Assembly: GCA_013698395.1 (NCBI GenBank)
Contig: JACCUZ010000305.1
Span: 1-21,855, forward strand
Origin: Sporichthyaceae bacterium
GTDB taxonomy: Bacteria; Actinomycetota; Actinomycetes; JACCUZ01
DNA: 21,855 bases
Reading direction: 5' to 3'
In this document: positions 1 through 7,125 of the stretch, in pieces
Position numbering within the stretch: the first letter of the stretch is position 1
How the letters are laid out: every line of letters starts with the position of its first letter
Made by a program: the position numbers and the translations under genes
The notes under the pieces: model-generated
What the model was told of the DNA's origin: nothing
Seen by the model: only the letters and a program-made list of their open reading frames with translations
The model's database searches: none

Positions 1-3000
1 CCACGGTCACGTTGTAGACGAAGGACTTCGTCTGGCCTGGCGCCAGGTCCACGGTCCACTTGATCGTGCCCGCCGACTTGGTGCGGTCACTGCCCGCGGT
101 GAAGGTGCCACCGCTTGCCGTCACCGATGCCTGGTCCACCGTGACGTACGCCGGCAGGGTGTCGGTCACGACGCCGTCGTCGATGGCGACATCGCCGGTG
201 TTGCCCACCGTCACGGTGTACTTCACCGCGTCACCGCGCTGGACGGTGCTGCCCGTGGGCGGGTCAGCGATCTTGTCCAGGGTCGGGTTCAGGCCCTTGA
301 AGACCTGCACCGTCTCACTGGGGAGCCCGCAGGCGTGGGTCGCCGGCAGGTTGGCGCCGTCGCCGCTGTACGTCGCCACCCAGCTGTAGTAGCCGGCAGC
401 GCTCACCGAGACGGTCGGGCCCTGGTAGGTGCCGTTGCCGCTCACCGCGACCGGCGAGCCCTGGACCACACCGGTCGTGGCGCAGGCCGCCGCGACCGTC
501 GCACCCGGACCGAACAACCGGAAGGTGATGGTCCCACCGGCCGTGTCGCTCGCCCCGGAGAGCGTCGCCTTGTCCGAGAAGCTCACGCTTCCCGAGCTCC
601 CGATGATCAGCGAGGTCGCCGAGACCTGGGTGCTGAGCACAGGCTGACGAGGCGCCGGGACGTTGGACGTCTCGTTCGCGTCGCCGCAGGTGCCGGCCAC
701 GCTTCGGTTGCCGTTGTTGTCACCCCTGTAGACAGCGACCCAGGCAAAGTTGCCCGAGCCAGGAACCGCGACCGCACCCGTCTCGTAGACCCACTCGCCG
801 GCAGCGTTCTTCACGCCGGTCGAGTCGGTCACCTTGGTGAGGTAGTTGGGACCGCTTTCGTAGTTGGGCACTCCTTCGACCACGGAGTACCCACAGCTCG
901 TCGAGGTCACCGGTGCAGTGCTCAGCGGTCCGTAGACATAGAACGTCACACCGCCGGTGTTCGAGTCGTTGACGCCGGTCACGTACGCGGTGTCGCTGAT
1001 CGTGGCATTCGGCAGGCTGCCGTTGGTCGCCTGCGTGCGGATCGCGGACTGTGGGTCCTGGAAGACCGCCGTACCCGAGGGGTCCGACGAGCCGTCTCTG
1101 TGGAGCGCGATGGGGCCGACCACACGGTTGCTGGGCAGGTTGTACGGCGCCGGAACCGAGACCTCGTACCAGTAGTACGAGGCGCCCCATGCGAGGTCCG
1201 TCACGCTGCATTCACCGTTGCCTGACGTCGTGCAGGTCCCCACCTTGGTGTCTCCGGCGAGCTGGAGACCGGCCTCGCTGCTCGTCTCCTTGTAGAGGTC
1301 GAACACCGCTCCGTTGATGCGCACGGAGTTGTCCGCCTCGGCGACCTTGCGAACGGTAAGCGGGTACGTGCGGCGCGGGTCGCTGAGCGTGGGGTTCGCC
1401 AACGTCACGTCGCGGTTGCCCATCGCGTCCGGGACCGTGAAGAAGATCTCCGTGTTGTCGCGGATCCAGCCGGTCGGGGCGCCGCCCATGTCCTCGACCA
1501 GCTTCCAACTGCCCGCCTCCAGAGGAGCGACGGTGATGACGCCGATGGCGGGGGCGGAGTCGTTCGCCCCGTTGTCGGTGACCTGGACGGTCCCGTTGTT
1601 GTACAGGGCGTCGGCGTCGTCGTTGTCACGGGTCAGGGTGAAGCTGGCCCCAGTCTCGGGGTCCGCACCCTCGTAGTCCTTGTAGAACGTCACCGCGCCG
1701 CGGTGGTTGACGAACCTCGCGGTGTTCGACGGGCTCTGGCTGGTGCCGTAGGCCACCGGCGTCACCTTGACCGAGGAGTTGTCCTTGATCCACCCGTCGG
1801 GCGCAGCGACCTCGGTGACCGTGTACTCGATGCCGGGCTTGACCGCGGGCAGGGAGATCTCGCCGGCGTCCGGGTCGGGGTCGTCGTAGTTCGTGCCGGG
1901 CTCGACTGTCGTGTTGCCGTCGGAGTCGTCCAAGATGACCAGTGAGGCCAGTTCCGACCCGGGCGACCCGGTGGGCAGCGGGTTCGGTGTGATCTCGAAC
2001 GTGGCGCCACCCAACGGGGTTTCGCCGTTCCCCTGGAACTTGCGGATGAAGAGCGCCGCGCAGTTCGAGGGAATCGTTACGGGGATGGCCTCCAGGTAAT
2101 CGACCAGGGTGCCCGGGCCGCCGGTGCCGGTGATGGACCGGGCGTTGACGGCACTGAAGCCGGCCGACGGGCAGCCCAGGACCGCTCCGAAGGAGGTCAG
2201 GTCGATGCCGAACTCGAGAAAGGTGTCCTTGGTCAGTGTGCCGTCCTCCACGTTGCCGCCGGTCCACCAGCTGGGGACGGCGACGGGCGTCTCTCCTGTG
2301 TTGGACGCACCCGCGAAGATGCCGGCATTGGTGATCTTGACCCAAGAGCCGTCCTTGTCGGTGTCCTCGGCGACCCCGCCTGCAGGCTGGTCGGGGTCGT
2401 CCCAGACGTACAGGCCCACGTCGGGGTTCTGGGCGTCAGCGGTCAGCGTGACGAGGCCGTTGCCCTGGTCGTAGATGATGAGCCGGATGTCGCCCTGGCT
2501 GCGGTCAGGGTTGGCGTCAGTCGTCGGGCTCTGCGTGATCTGGTTCAGCTCGAATGCGTACTTGGCGGTGCCCGTACCGAAGCCACGGTCGAAGGCGAAG
2601 TAGAACCAGACGTGGTCCTGGGAGTCGACGTAGTCATACGTCGCCCAGCGGCCGAAGTCCGACTTGCCGGTTGCGTTGCCGCTGCCGTAGTCCCAGTTGG
2701 GCCAGGCGCCATTCCCAGTCGTGTCGAACTCCTTGCTCGAGCCCTGGAACGTGGTGTCGTCCTGGCCGGTCGTCGTCGTGTTGTCAACTCCGGTGCTGAA
2801 GCCCGGCGAGCCGGGACCGAGGTCGAACCAGTCGATCGGCGGGTCAGCCGTTGTGTCGTCGATGAGGTTGCCCTCGATCTCGAAACCACCGACGTCCGCC
2901 GCACTGGCAGGCAACGCGCCGAGTGGCAGGACATAGAGCGCCATGAGCGCGGCAAGCAGGATTGCGAACGGTTTGGGCATTCCGCGCTTGATGAGCGACC

Positions 3001-3007
3001 GGACCAT
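1..3007 (-). CDS. Secreted modular surface adhesin (SpaA/Cna_B-like, Ig-like and DUF11-like domains), 3' end outside the window
   Basis: An uninterrupted reading frame runs from ATG at 3007 off the left edge, giving about 1002 visible residues. Residues 1-36 are a signal peptide: basic n-region, hydrophobic core, and PASA before a likely cut after Ala36. Residues ~37-315 are an acidic, Thr/Asp-rich module I cannot name. Three prealbumin-fold (SpaA/Cna_B-like) modules follow, starting near 316, 435 and 546. Each opens with a beta-strand holding a Lys (e.g. LFIRKFQG), and the first has the typical YTVTEVAAPDGW. Two tandem Ig-like repeats start near 655 and 789 (shared pattern GG-TF--YGP then W-A-Y-GD), then a DUF11-like module from ~903 (KYTVTVGNTGD). 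A sortase signal or membrane anchor should lie beyond the edge. The start is fixed by GAGAGG 8 nt upstream. The role in adhesion or matrix is inferred from architecture only. Confidence 0.88.
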   Translation of the reverse strand, partial: MVRSLIKRGMPKPFAILLAALMALYVLPLGALPASAADVGGFEIEGNLIDDTTADPPIDWFDLGPGSPGFSTGVDNTTTTGQDDTTFQGSSKEFDTTGNGAWPNWDYGSGNATGKSDFGRWATYDYVDSQDHVWFYFAFDRGFGTGTAKYAFELNQITQSPTTDANPDRSQGDIRLIIYDQGNGLVTLTADAQNPDVGLYVWDDPDQPAGGVAEDTDKDGSWVKITNAGIFAGASNTGETPVAVPSWWTGGNVEDGTLTKDTFLEFGIDLTSFGAVLGCPSAGFSAVNARSITGTGGPGTLVDYLEAIPVTIPSNCAALFIRKFQGNGETPLGGATFEITPNPLPTGSPGSELASLVILDDSDGNTTVEPGTNYDDPDPDAGEISLPAVKPGIEYTVTEVAAPDGWIKDNSSVKVTPVAYGTSQSPSNTARFVNHRGAVTFYKDYEGADPETGASFTLTRDNDDADALYNNGTVQVTDNGANDSAPAIGVITVAPLEAGSWKLVEDMGGAPTGWIRDNTEIFFTVPDAMGNRDVTLANPTLSDPRRTYPLTVRKVAEADNSVRINGAVFDLYKETSSEAGLQLAGDTKVGTCTTSGNGECSVTDLAWGASYYWYEVSVPAPYNLPSNRVVGPIALHRDGSSDPSGTAVFQDPQSAIRTQATNGSLPNATISDTAYVTGVNDSNTGGVTFYVYGPLSTAPVTSTSCGYSVVEGVPNYESGPNYLTKVTDSTGVKNAAGEWVYETGAVAVPGSGNFAWVAVYRGDNNGNRSVAGTCGDANETSNVPAPRQPVLSTQVSATSLIIGSSGSVSFSDKATLSGASDTAGGTITFRLFGPGATVAAACATTGVVQGSPVAVSGNGTYQGPTVSVSAAGYYSWVATYSGDGANLPATHACGLPSETVQVFKGLNPTLDKIADPPTGSTVQRGDAVKYTVTVGNTGDVAIDDGVVTDTLPAYVTVDQASVTASGGTFTAGSDRTKSAGTIKWTVDLAPGQTKSFVYNVTV

Positions 3008-3277
3008 CGAAGGCACCTCTCGTAAGGAACGAAGTGGTGCCGAGGTCGGTCTCACCAGTGGCTCCCCGCGACCGCCGCAGATCCTTCCCGGATCTACGGG
3101 GTGACCGGTAGTTCCCGGTCGCGGCTCACAGCCCCCCCAGCATTGCGCTCTCCTCTCCCCAGGAGGTCGCGCTGCCACTGTCGGTGATCTTCAAGGGCGG
3201 GTCAGGCAAAACCTACAGTTTCACCCGTTTGGCCCCTACAGCCCGTGATGCCAGAAACCGAGCGGCCTGTTCCCGCG
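3008..3277 (-). promoter_or_regulatory. Folded 5' leader and promoter region of the adhesin gene
   Basis: This 270-bp gap between prfB and the adhesin has no gene. Read on the minus strand it can form a three-way fold. The closing stem is CCGCGACC (3117-3124) with GGTCGCGG (3066-3073). Inside it is a perfect hairpin, AGATCC-loop-GGATCT (3079-3095). A third hairpin, ACCGG-loop-CCGGT (3104-3119), competes with the closing stem over three bases (3117-3119). The ribosome binding site is GAGAGG at 3016-3021. A weak -10-like TAGGTT lies at 3210-3215, which would give a leader of about 195 nt. The fold could be a cis-regulatory RNA or, less likely, the distant terminator of prfB. It does not match any riboswitch class that I can recognise with confidence. 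Confidence 0.5.
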
Positions 3278-4390
3278 CTAGCCAGCTTTCTGCATCTGCT
3301 TGCGCCACCGGACGCCGGCCTCGATGAACTCGTCGATCTCACCGTCGAGCACTGCGGCCGTGTTGCCGGTCTCCTGTTCGGTGCGCAGGTCCTTCACCAT
3401 CTGGTACGGGTGCAACACATAGGACCGCATCTGGTTTCCCCAGGAGCCTCCGGTGTCGCCCTTCAGGGCGTCCATCTCCGCCTTCTCCTCCTGCTTGCGC
3501 AACAGCAGGAGACGCGACTGCAGGACCCGCAGCGCTGCCGCGCGGTTCTGGATCTGTGACTTCTCGTTCTGGCAGGAGACGACGATCCCGGTCGGCAGGT
3601 GAGTGATGCGCACCGCGGAGTCGGTCGTGTTGACCGACTGACCACCGGGCCCGGAGGAGCGGAACACGTCGATCCGCAAGTCGTTCTCCGGAATGTCGAT
3701 GTGGTCGGTCTGCTCAGTTACCGGCAGGACCTCGACCCCGGCGAACGAGGTCTGGCGCCGACCCTGGTTGTCGAATGGTGAGATCCGCACCAGGCGGTGC
3801 GTGCCCTGCTCGACGGACAAGGTCCCGTAGGCGTACGGCACTCTCACTTGGAAGGTGACCGACTTCAGTCCGGCCTCCTCGGCGTACGAGGTGTCGAGCA
3901 CCTCCGCCGGGTAGTTGTGCCGCTCCGCCCATCGCAGGTACATCCGCATCAACATCTCGGCGAAGTCCGCAGCGTCGACGCCACCGGCCTCGGCCCGGAT
4001 GGTCACGAGGGCCTCTCGCTGGTCGTACTCTCCCGACAGCAGCGTGCGCACCTCCAGTTCACCGAGCGCCTTGCGGATCACCGAAAGCTCGGCCTGTGCC
4101 TCGACCACGGTGTCTGCGTCGTCCTCGGACTCAGCGAGCTCGAAGAGCACGACGACGTCGTCCAGCCGTCGACGCAGCGACTCGATCCGGTTGAGCTCGC
4201 CCTGGACGTAGGACAACCGGCTCGTCACCTTCTGGGCCCGCTCCTGGTCGTCCCACAAGTCGGGGGCAGCGGCCCGCTCGTTCAGCGACGCCAGCTCCCG
4301 GCGCAACGCGTCCAGGTCGACGACGGCCTCGATGCTGCTCAGTGTCTGGTCGAGCTCCTTGAGCTCCTCCGAGACGTCGACGGCGGCCAC
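3278..4390 (-). CDS. prfB: Peptide chain release factor 2
   Basis: The 370-residue product is the class I release factor that recognises UGA and UAA stop codons and triggers peptidyl-tRNA hydrolysis on the ribosome. The codon-recognition tripeptide SPF is at residues 204-206 (HRLVRISPFD), which marks RF2 rather than RF1. The catalytic GGQ is at 249-251 (SSGPGGQSVNTTDSAV). Length is normal for RF2. The frame is continuous, with no internal UGA, so the programmed +1 frameshift known from E. coli prfB is absent. The start is GTG at 4390, with a -10-like TACCGT 8 nt upstream and no clear ribosome binding site, so the mRNA is probably leaderless. In many actinobacteria ftsE-ftsX-smpB follow prfB; here an adhesin gene does. 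Confidence 0.97.
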   Translation of the reverse strand: MAAVDVSEELKELDQTLSSIEAVVDLDALRRELASLNERAAAPDLWDDQERAQKVTSRLSYVQGELNRIESLRRRLDDVVVLFELAESEDDADTVVEAQAELSVIRKALGELEVRTLLSGEYDQREALVTIRAEAGGVDAADFAEMLMRMYLRWAERHNYPAEVLDTSYAEEAGLKSVTFQVRVPYAYGTLSVEQGTHRLVRISPFDNQGRRQTSFAGVEVLPVTEQTDHIDIPENDLRIDVFRSSGPGGQSVNTTDSAVRITHLPTGIVVSCQNEKSQIQNRAAALRVLQSRLLLLRKQEEKAEMDALKGDTGGSWGNQMRSYVLHPYQMVKDLRTEQETGNTAAVLDGEIDEFIEAGVRWRKQMQKAG

Positions 4391-4398
4391 GTGGGCCT

Positions 4399-4404
4399 AC
4401 GGTA
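4399..4404 (-). promoter_or_regulatory. Candidate -10 box of prfB (leaderless)
   Basis: TACCGT on the minus strand lies 8 nt before the GTG start of prfB. No purine-rich ribosome binding site lies between. No convincing -35 hexamer is visible. The spacing matches that at five other genes in this window. Confidence 0.45.
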
Positions 4405-4624
4405 CGCGACGGCGTACTCCTCGGCTCGTCCTCACTTCTGCCGACTGCGGGGCGTCGACACGTCGAATTGACTTGCCGTGCATCCGCTATCAACCCCACG
4501 TGACGACAACGCCACTGTCTCGTGTGGTCTTGGTCACGCCTCACGCGTGTGGGGCTGGCGGCTGGTCTCTCGAGGGTCAGAAGTCGTTCACCATGGGTGC
4601 GCCTCGTCGCCAACGGTGAGGTGG

Positions 4625-4832
4625 CACCCGCGGACGCCGAGCCCTGTCACCCGCGCGGACGCCCCCAGCGAGCACGTCGCAGTGACAGGGACGGAGAACC
4701 CAGAACGGCGGGCGGCCACGCGTACCTAGTCGTACGACTGACCGTCCTTGGGGTGAAGCCACGCAGTCAAGTGGCCGGGCAACTTCGGCGCCCGAACCCG
4801 ACAGGTCATTCTTCGCAGGCGGATCCCGAAGG
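4625..4832 (+). ncRNA. c-di-AMP riboswitch (ydaO/yuaA class) in the NlpC/P60 leader
   Basis: The leader carries the conserved blocks of this class in the right order. A stem CCCTGTCA (4642-4649) pairs with TGACAGGG (4683-4690). It is followed by ACGGAGAACCCAG (4691-4703), then TTGGGGTGAAGCC (4748-4760), then GCCCGAACCCGACAGG (4790-4805) and a GCAGGCGG segment (4816-4823). These correspond to the GGGGAACCCA, GGGGTGAA and CCGAACCCGNCAG signatures I recall for the family. In actinobacteria this class commonly precedes secreted NlpC/P60 and Rpf wall hydrolases, where c-di-AMP binding is thought to lower expression. The 3' end sits directly against the ribosome binding site AAGGAA (4829-4834), so control could act on transcription or on translation initiation. 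The outer boundaries are approximate. Confidence 0.88.
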
Positions 4833-4841
4833 AACAGCCGC

Positions 4842-5325
4842 ATGCCTGTCTCGACCCTCCCATGTCCGCCTGCTCACGATCGCCCCTGTCGTTCTCGCCC
4901 TTGCGTTCACGATGTCCGCCGGTTACACGCTCAGCCCGGCGGCCCCCAGGGCCTCCGCAGCGGTGATCAGCGCCGCCAAGGCCGACGCTGCCGTCGAGTG
5001 GGCGCGAAGCCGCAAGGGCTCCCCCTACGGCTACGGCGCGGACGGACCGAACCGCTTCGACTGCTCCGGCCTGACCCGGTGGGTCTACAGCCGGGTCGGC
5101 AGGTCGCTGCCGCACTCGTCCTCCGCCCAGGTCAGCCGGACCGAGCGCATCAGGAAAGAGAATCGTCGCCGCGGCGACCTGGTGTTCTTCTACAGCCACG
5201 GTGGCATCTACCACGTTGCCATCTATCCCGGTCGCGGCTACATCTGGCATGCGTCGCGTCCCGGTACCCCGGTCCAGCGGGTGAAGCCCTGGACCAGCAG
5301 CCTGTTCTACGGGCGCGTCAAGTAG
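4842..5325 (+). CDS. Secreted NlpC/P60 peptidoglycan endopeptidase, with a frame conflict at the start
   Basis: The C-terminal ~120 residues are an NlpC/P60 cysteine peptidase, which cuts stem peptides of the cell wall. The catalytic Cys is in RFDCSGL (codon 5062-5064), the His in IYHVAIYPG (5212-5214), and a third polar residue is His in WHASRPG (5248-5250). A signal-peptide core (LLTIAPVVLALAFTMSAG) precedes a likely cut after APRASA. The only well-placed ATG (4842, AAGGAA 7 nt upstream) is out of frame with all of this. Removing one C from the CCC run at 4859-4861 would join them and give a normal signal peptide. Otherwise translation must use CTG at 4846 (MSRPSHVRLL..., 11 nt from AAGGAA) or ATG at 4912, which cuts the signal peptide. 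The span is 484 nt, one more than a multiple of three. The hydrolase call is firm; the start is not. Confidence 0.87.
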
Positions 5326-5344
5326 GACGCTTACGCCGCGGTGC

Positions 5345-5364
5345 TGATGCACCGGCCTGCATCA
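5345..5364 (+). terminator. Hairpin after the NlpC/P60 gene, possible terminator
   Basis: TGATGCA and TGCATCA form a perfect 7-bp stem around the loop CCGGCC, 20 nt after the stop codon. There is no T tract. Position supports a terminator or an mRNA 3'-end stabiliser. Confidence 0.4.
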
Positions 5365-5504
5365 CCCGGCGCGACCGGTCGCAGCCGCGCAGAACACTCC
5401 AAGACACCTTCGGGGTTGGTGTGGCGAGAGTGATGTCGTCGGTGTTCACTCCTGTCCCGGCTGCCTCGCTTGTGTGTCGGGGTCAGAGTCGCGATGCCGT
5501 CAGG

Positions 5505-5520
5505 CGTTTCCGCGGAAACG
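5505..5520. repeat. Perfect 16-bp palindrome CGTTTCCGCGGAAACG
   Basis: The palindrome abuts the TAA stop (5521-5523) of the last tad gene. As RNA it would give a 6-bp stem with a CGCG loop. It could end the Tad transcript or bind a dimeric protein; the sequence alone cannot decide. Confidence 0.45.
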
Positions 5521-5991
5521 TTAAGGAACGAGCGGTGACCGGGCGCGCACCGTCGCCTCCACGGGATAGCCGCCGCGGTACCGCTCAGAAAGGACGTTGA
5601 CGAACGGCATCCGCACGGTCGCGGCGAGGGTCACCGCAACGGTGCTGCCATCTGTTCTCACGTCGACAACACGAAAGCCGTGGAAGCGAGAGTGGAGCTC
5701 GGCGTCGAGGACGTATTGACGAACGGCAGAACGGGCTCCTGCCTCCGACAGCGGAAGAAATTGTCCTGCACCGGCGTAGATGCGGTCGAGGTCGGGACGG
5801 TTGGCCGCGCTGAGGGCAGCGCCGTCGGCGGCCGCCACCAGGGACCGTCGGTACAGGAAAGCGTTGGACAGATTCACCACGACGGTAACGAGAAGCCCAG
5901 CGATCACGGTGTAGACCAGCACCAGCAACATCAGCTGGCCGTCGTCGCCGCGATCCCGCACATGGAACCTGAGCTCGGAGAGCCCGGTCAT
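5521..5991 (-). CDS. TadG-like pilus-assembly protein
   Basis: The 156-residue product has a short charged N-terminus ending DRGDDG, then a single membrane helix at about 20-40 (LMLLVLVYTVIAGLLVTVV). An extracytoplasmic domain follows with YRRSLVAAADGAALSAAN, a pattern typical of TadE/TadG-like proteins of actinobacterial Tad loci. After Gly18 the fifth residue is Leu, not the Glu found in the two TadE-like proteins upstream, so processing by prepilin peptidase is doubtful. The ATG overlaps the stop of the preceding gene as ATGA, implying translational coupling. It is the last gene of the operon. The role as a minor pilus-assembly factor is inferred from position and pattern. Confidence 0.75.
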   Translation of the reverse strand: MTGLSELRFHVRDRGDDGQLMLLVLVYTVIAGLLVTVVVNLSNAFLYRRSLVAAADGAALSAANRPDLDRIYAGAGQFLPLSEAGARSAVRQYVLDAELHSRFHGFRVVDVRTDGSTVAVTLAATVRMPFVNVLSERYRGGYPVEATVRARSPLVP

Positions 5992-6440
5992 CGTGCCGAC
6001 TCCCGATAGCGGTCAACGACCTCCAGATGGCGACCCGACACGCCGACGCTTGCTGCCGAGCGTCCGTCGAAGAGCCGCGGGAGCCAGGGCAACGGCACCT
6101 GGAAGTCGATCACCACGTCCACCTGGCTGCCCGGGGTCAGGCATGGGCTGCTCGAGCAGGAGATCCGAAGGTTCCGAGGAGGCAACGTCAGGTTGCTGTC
6201 CTGCATGACGATCGACGCTGCCGCGTAAGCGCGTAGGCCCGCGGCTTCCTGTGACTGTGAGGTCGCATAGACCCGGCCGGCTTCCCGGGCGGCGCTGGAC
6301 ACCGCGTACGCCGCTGCCTGCACCCGGAACACGGTCAGCAGAACATAGGTCAGCGGCACCATGAGCAGGACTGCGAGGTAGACGAACTCGACGATGGCGT
6401 TGCCGTCGTCGCCCCCGAAGCCGGGTCGGCGAGGTCTCAT
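5988..6440 (-). CDS. TadE-like pseudopilin, second copy
   Basis: The 150-residue protein has the pseudopilin signature GNAIVEF: Gly13 before a likely cut and Glu18 at position +5, followed by a hydrophobic helix at about 16-38. The remaining ~110 residues are the exported part, including CSSSPC, which could form a disulfide. TadE-type proteins are processed by the Tad prepilin peptidase and are needed for Flp pilus assembly; no such peptidase is in this window. The start ATG overlaps the previous stop by four bases (ATGA), and its own stop overlaps the next ATG in the same way, so three genes are read as one coupled unit. Confidence 0.85.
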   Translation of the reverse strand: MRPRRPGFGGDDGNAIVEFVYLAVLLMVPLTYVLLTVFRVQAAAYAVSSAAREAGRVYATSQSQEAAGLRAYAAASIVMQDSNLTLPPRNLRISCSSSPCLTPGSQVDVVIDFQVPLPWLPRLFDGRSAASVGVSGRHLEVVDRYRESAR

Positions 6441-6817
6441 GGCGTCTCGTCCACCGCATGTCCACGTACGCGGATGCCCCGCGCCGGTCCCAGCAGCCCG
6501 ACCACCGGAAGCGTGGCGTCGACCTGGACGTAAACCGTCGGAACACCACCGACCAACTCGAAGCCACTCGAGACGCGCGACGCGAACGTGTCGGCCAGCG
6601 AGTCACGAATCAGGCGGCGGGTGATGACGGCACCGTCGGAGGGAGTTCGGTCCGAGTTGGCGGCGTAGCGCGCCCCCTCCGCGGCGGACGCGACCAGGGT
6701 GTTTCGGACGTGGAGCGCCAGCCCGAGCTGGAGGAGCGCGAGGAACAGTGCGGTGAGCAGGACCCCGACCAGCGTGAACTCGACGACTGCCGAGCCACGC
6801 TCGTCATGACCGGACAT
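6437..6817 (-). CDS. TadE-like pseudopilin, first copy
   Basis: The 126-residue protein starts MSGHDERGSAVVEF: Gly8 precedes the likely prepilin cut and Glu13 is at position +5, the classical pilin pattern. A membrane helix follows (about 10-38), then an exported domain with AAEGARYAANSD, common in TadE family members. A longer open frame reaches 6958, but that stretch lies over the upstream small gene and has no coding signature. I therefore chose the ATG at 6817, 20 nt after the stop of that gene. No strong ribosome binding site is visible, so expression may depend on read-through from the upstream gene. Confidence 0.85.
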   Translation of the reverse strand: MSGHDERGSAVVEFTLVGVLLTALFLALLQLGLALHVRNTLVASAAEGARYAANSDRTPSDGAVITRRLIRDSLADTFASRVSSGFELVGGVPTVYVQVDATLPVVGLLGPARGIRVRGHAVDETP

Positions 6818-6837
6818 TGGTATGCATCCGGTGCCGG

Positions 6838-7062
6838 CTAAGGCGCGTTGCCCACCACGCCATCGAGGGCGTTGTTGAACAGCTCCTTCAGCTTGTCGTC
6901 GGCGACGAGCCACAGGGCGGTGACGAGCCCAGCGGTCATGATGGTGACGAGCACCCATCCCGGCACGTCACCCCGGTCCCTTCCGTGGGCGATCGTTCTC
7001 GTCCACGCCCGCAGCGCGGCCTCGGAAACGGGCCGGCTGACGTACCCGAGCAAGTCATGCAT
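6838..7062 (-). CDS. Small pilin-like membrane protein, probable major Flp-type pilin of the Tad locus
   Basis: The 74-residue product sits between tadC and the TadE genes, where the Flp pilin is expected. A basic N-terminal 31 residues end in GRDRG, followed by DVPGWVLVTIMTAGLVTALWLV, a single hydrophobic helix, and a short amphipathic tail. Gly31 could be the prepilin cut site. The canonical Glu at +5 is replaced by Trp36, and the usual TAEY of Flp pilins is missing. GAGGAGGA (7071-7078), 8 nt before the ATG, is the strongest ribosome binding site in the operon and fits an abundant structural subunit. It could instead be an accessory membrane protein, with the true pilin elsewhere. Confidence 0.7.
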   Translation of the reverse strand: MHDLLGYVSRPVSEAALRAWTRTIAHGRDRGDVPGWVLVTIMTAGLVTALWLVADDKLKELFNNALDGVVGNAP

Positions 7063-7125
7063 TGCGTCTCTCCTCCTCGTTTTCCGTGCACTCCTAAGGC
7101 ACTGTGGCTGAACCGACTGCCGCCC

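Larger units (their letters stand above)
5326..5520. other. Convergent intergenic region between the NlpC/P60 gene and the Tad operon
   Basis: No gene is visible in these 195 bp. The region holds a hairpin just after the hydrolase stop (5345-5364) and a perfect palindrome directly at the Tad operon's last stop codon (5505-5520). Neither has a run of T that would make it a classical intrinsic terminator, which is usual in high-GC actinobacteria. Confidence 0.6.

Noticed and set aside
335..1225. Plus-strand 296-residue open frame
   Set aside because: It is antisense to the adhesin, Arg/His/Gly-rich, with no domain or ribosome binding site; typical of GC-rich shadow frames.
1626..2345. Minus-strand 239-residue open frame inside the adhesin
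   Set aside because: It is another frame of the same strand as the adhesin; the adhesin frame has repeated recognisable modules and a signal peptide, this one has neither.
3056..3130. Cobalamin riboswitch in the adhesin leader
   Set aside because: GGGAA, CCGG and GCCACTG strings appear in a similar order on the minus strand, but the B12 box and the GGTGCAAATCC-type core are missing, and the gene is unrelated to B12.
4300..4390. Programmed +1 frameshift in prfB
   Set aside because: The RF2 frame is continuous from GTG 4390, with no internal UGA.
3797..4471. Plus-strand 224-residue open frame opposite prfB
   Set aside because: Antisense to a well-supported gene, no domain recognised, His/Leu/Val-rich composition as expected from reverse reading.
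4468..4493. Promoter TTGACT/TATCAA for the hydrolase
   Set aside because: The spacer is only 14 bp, too short for a standard promoter; the true promoter upstream of the riboswitch is not clear.
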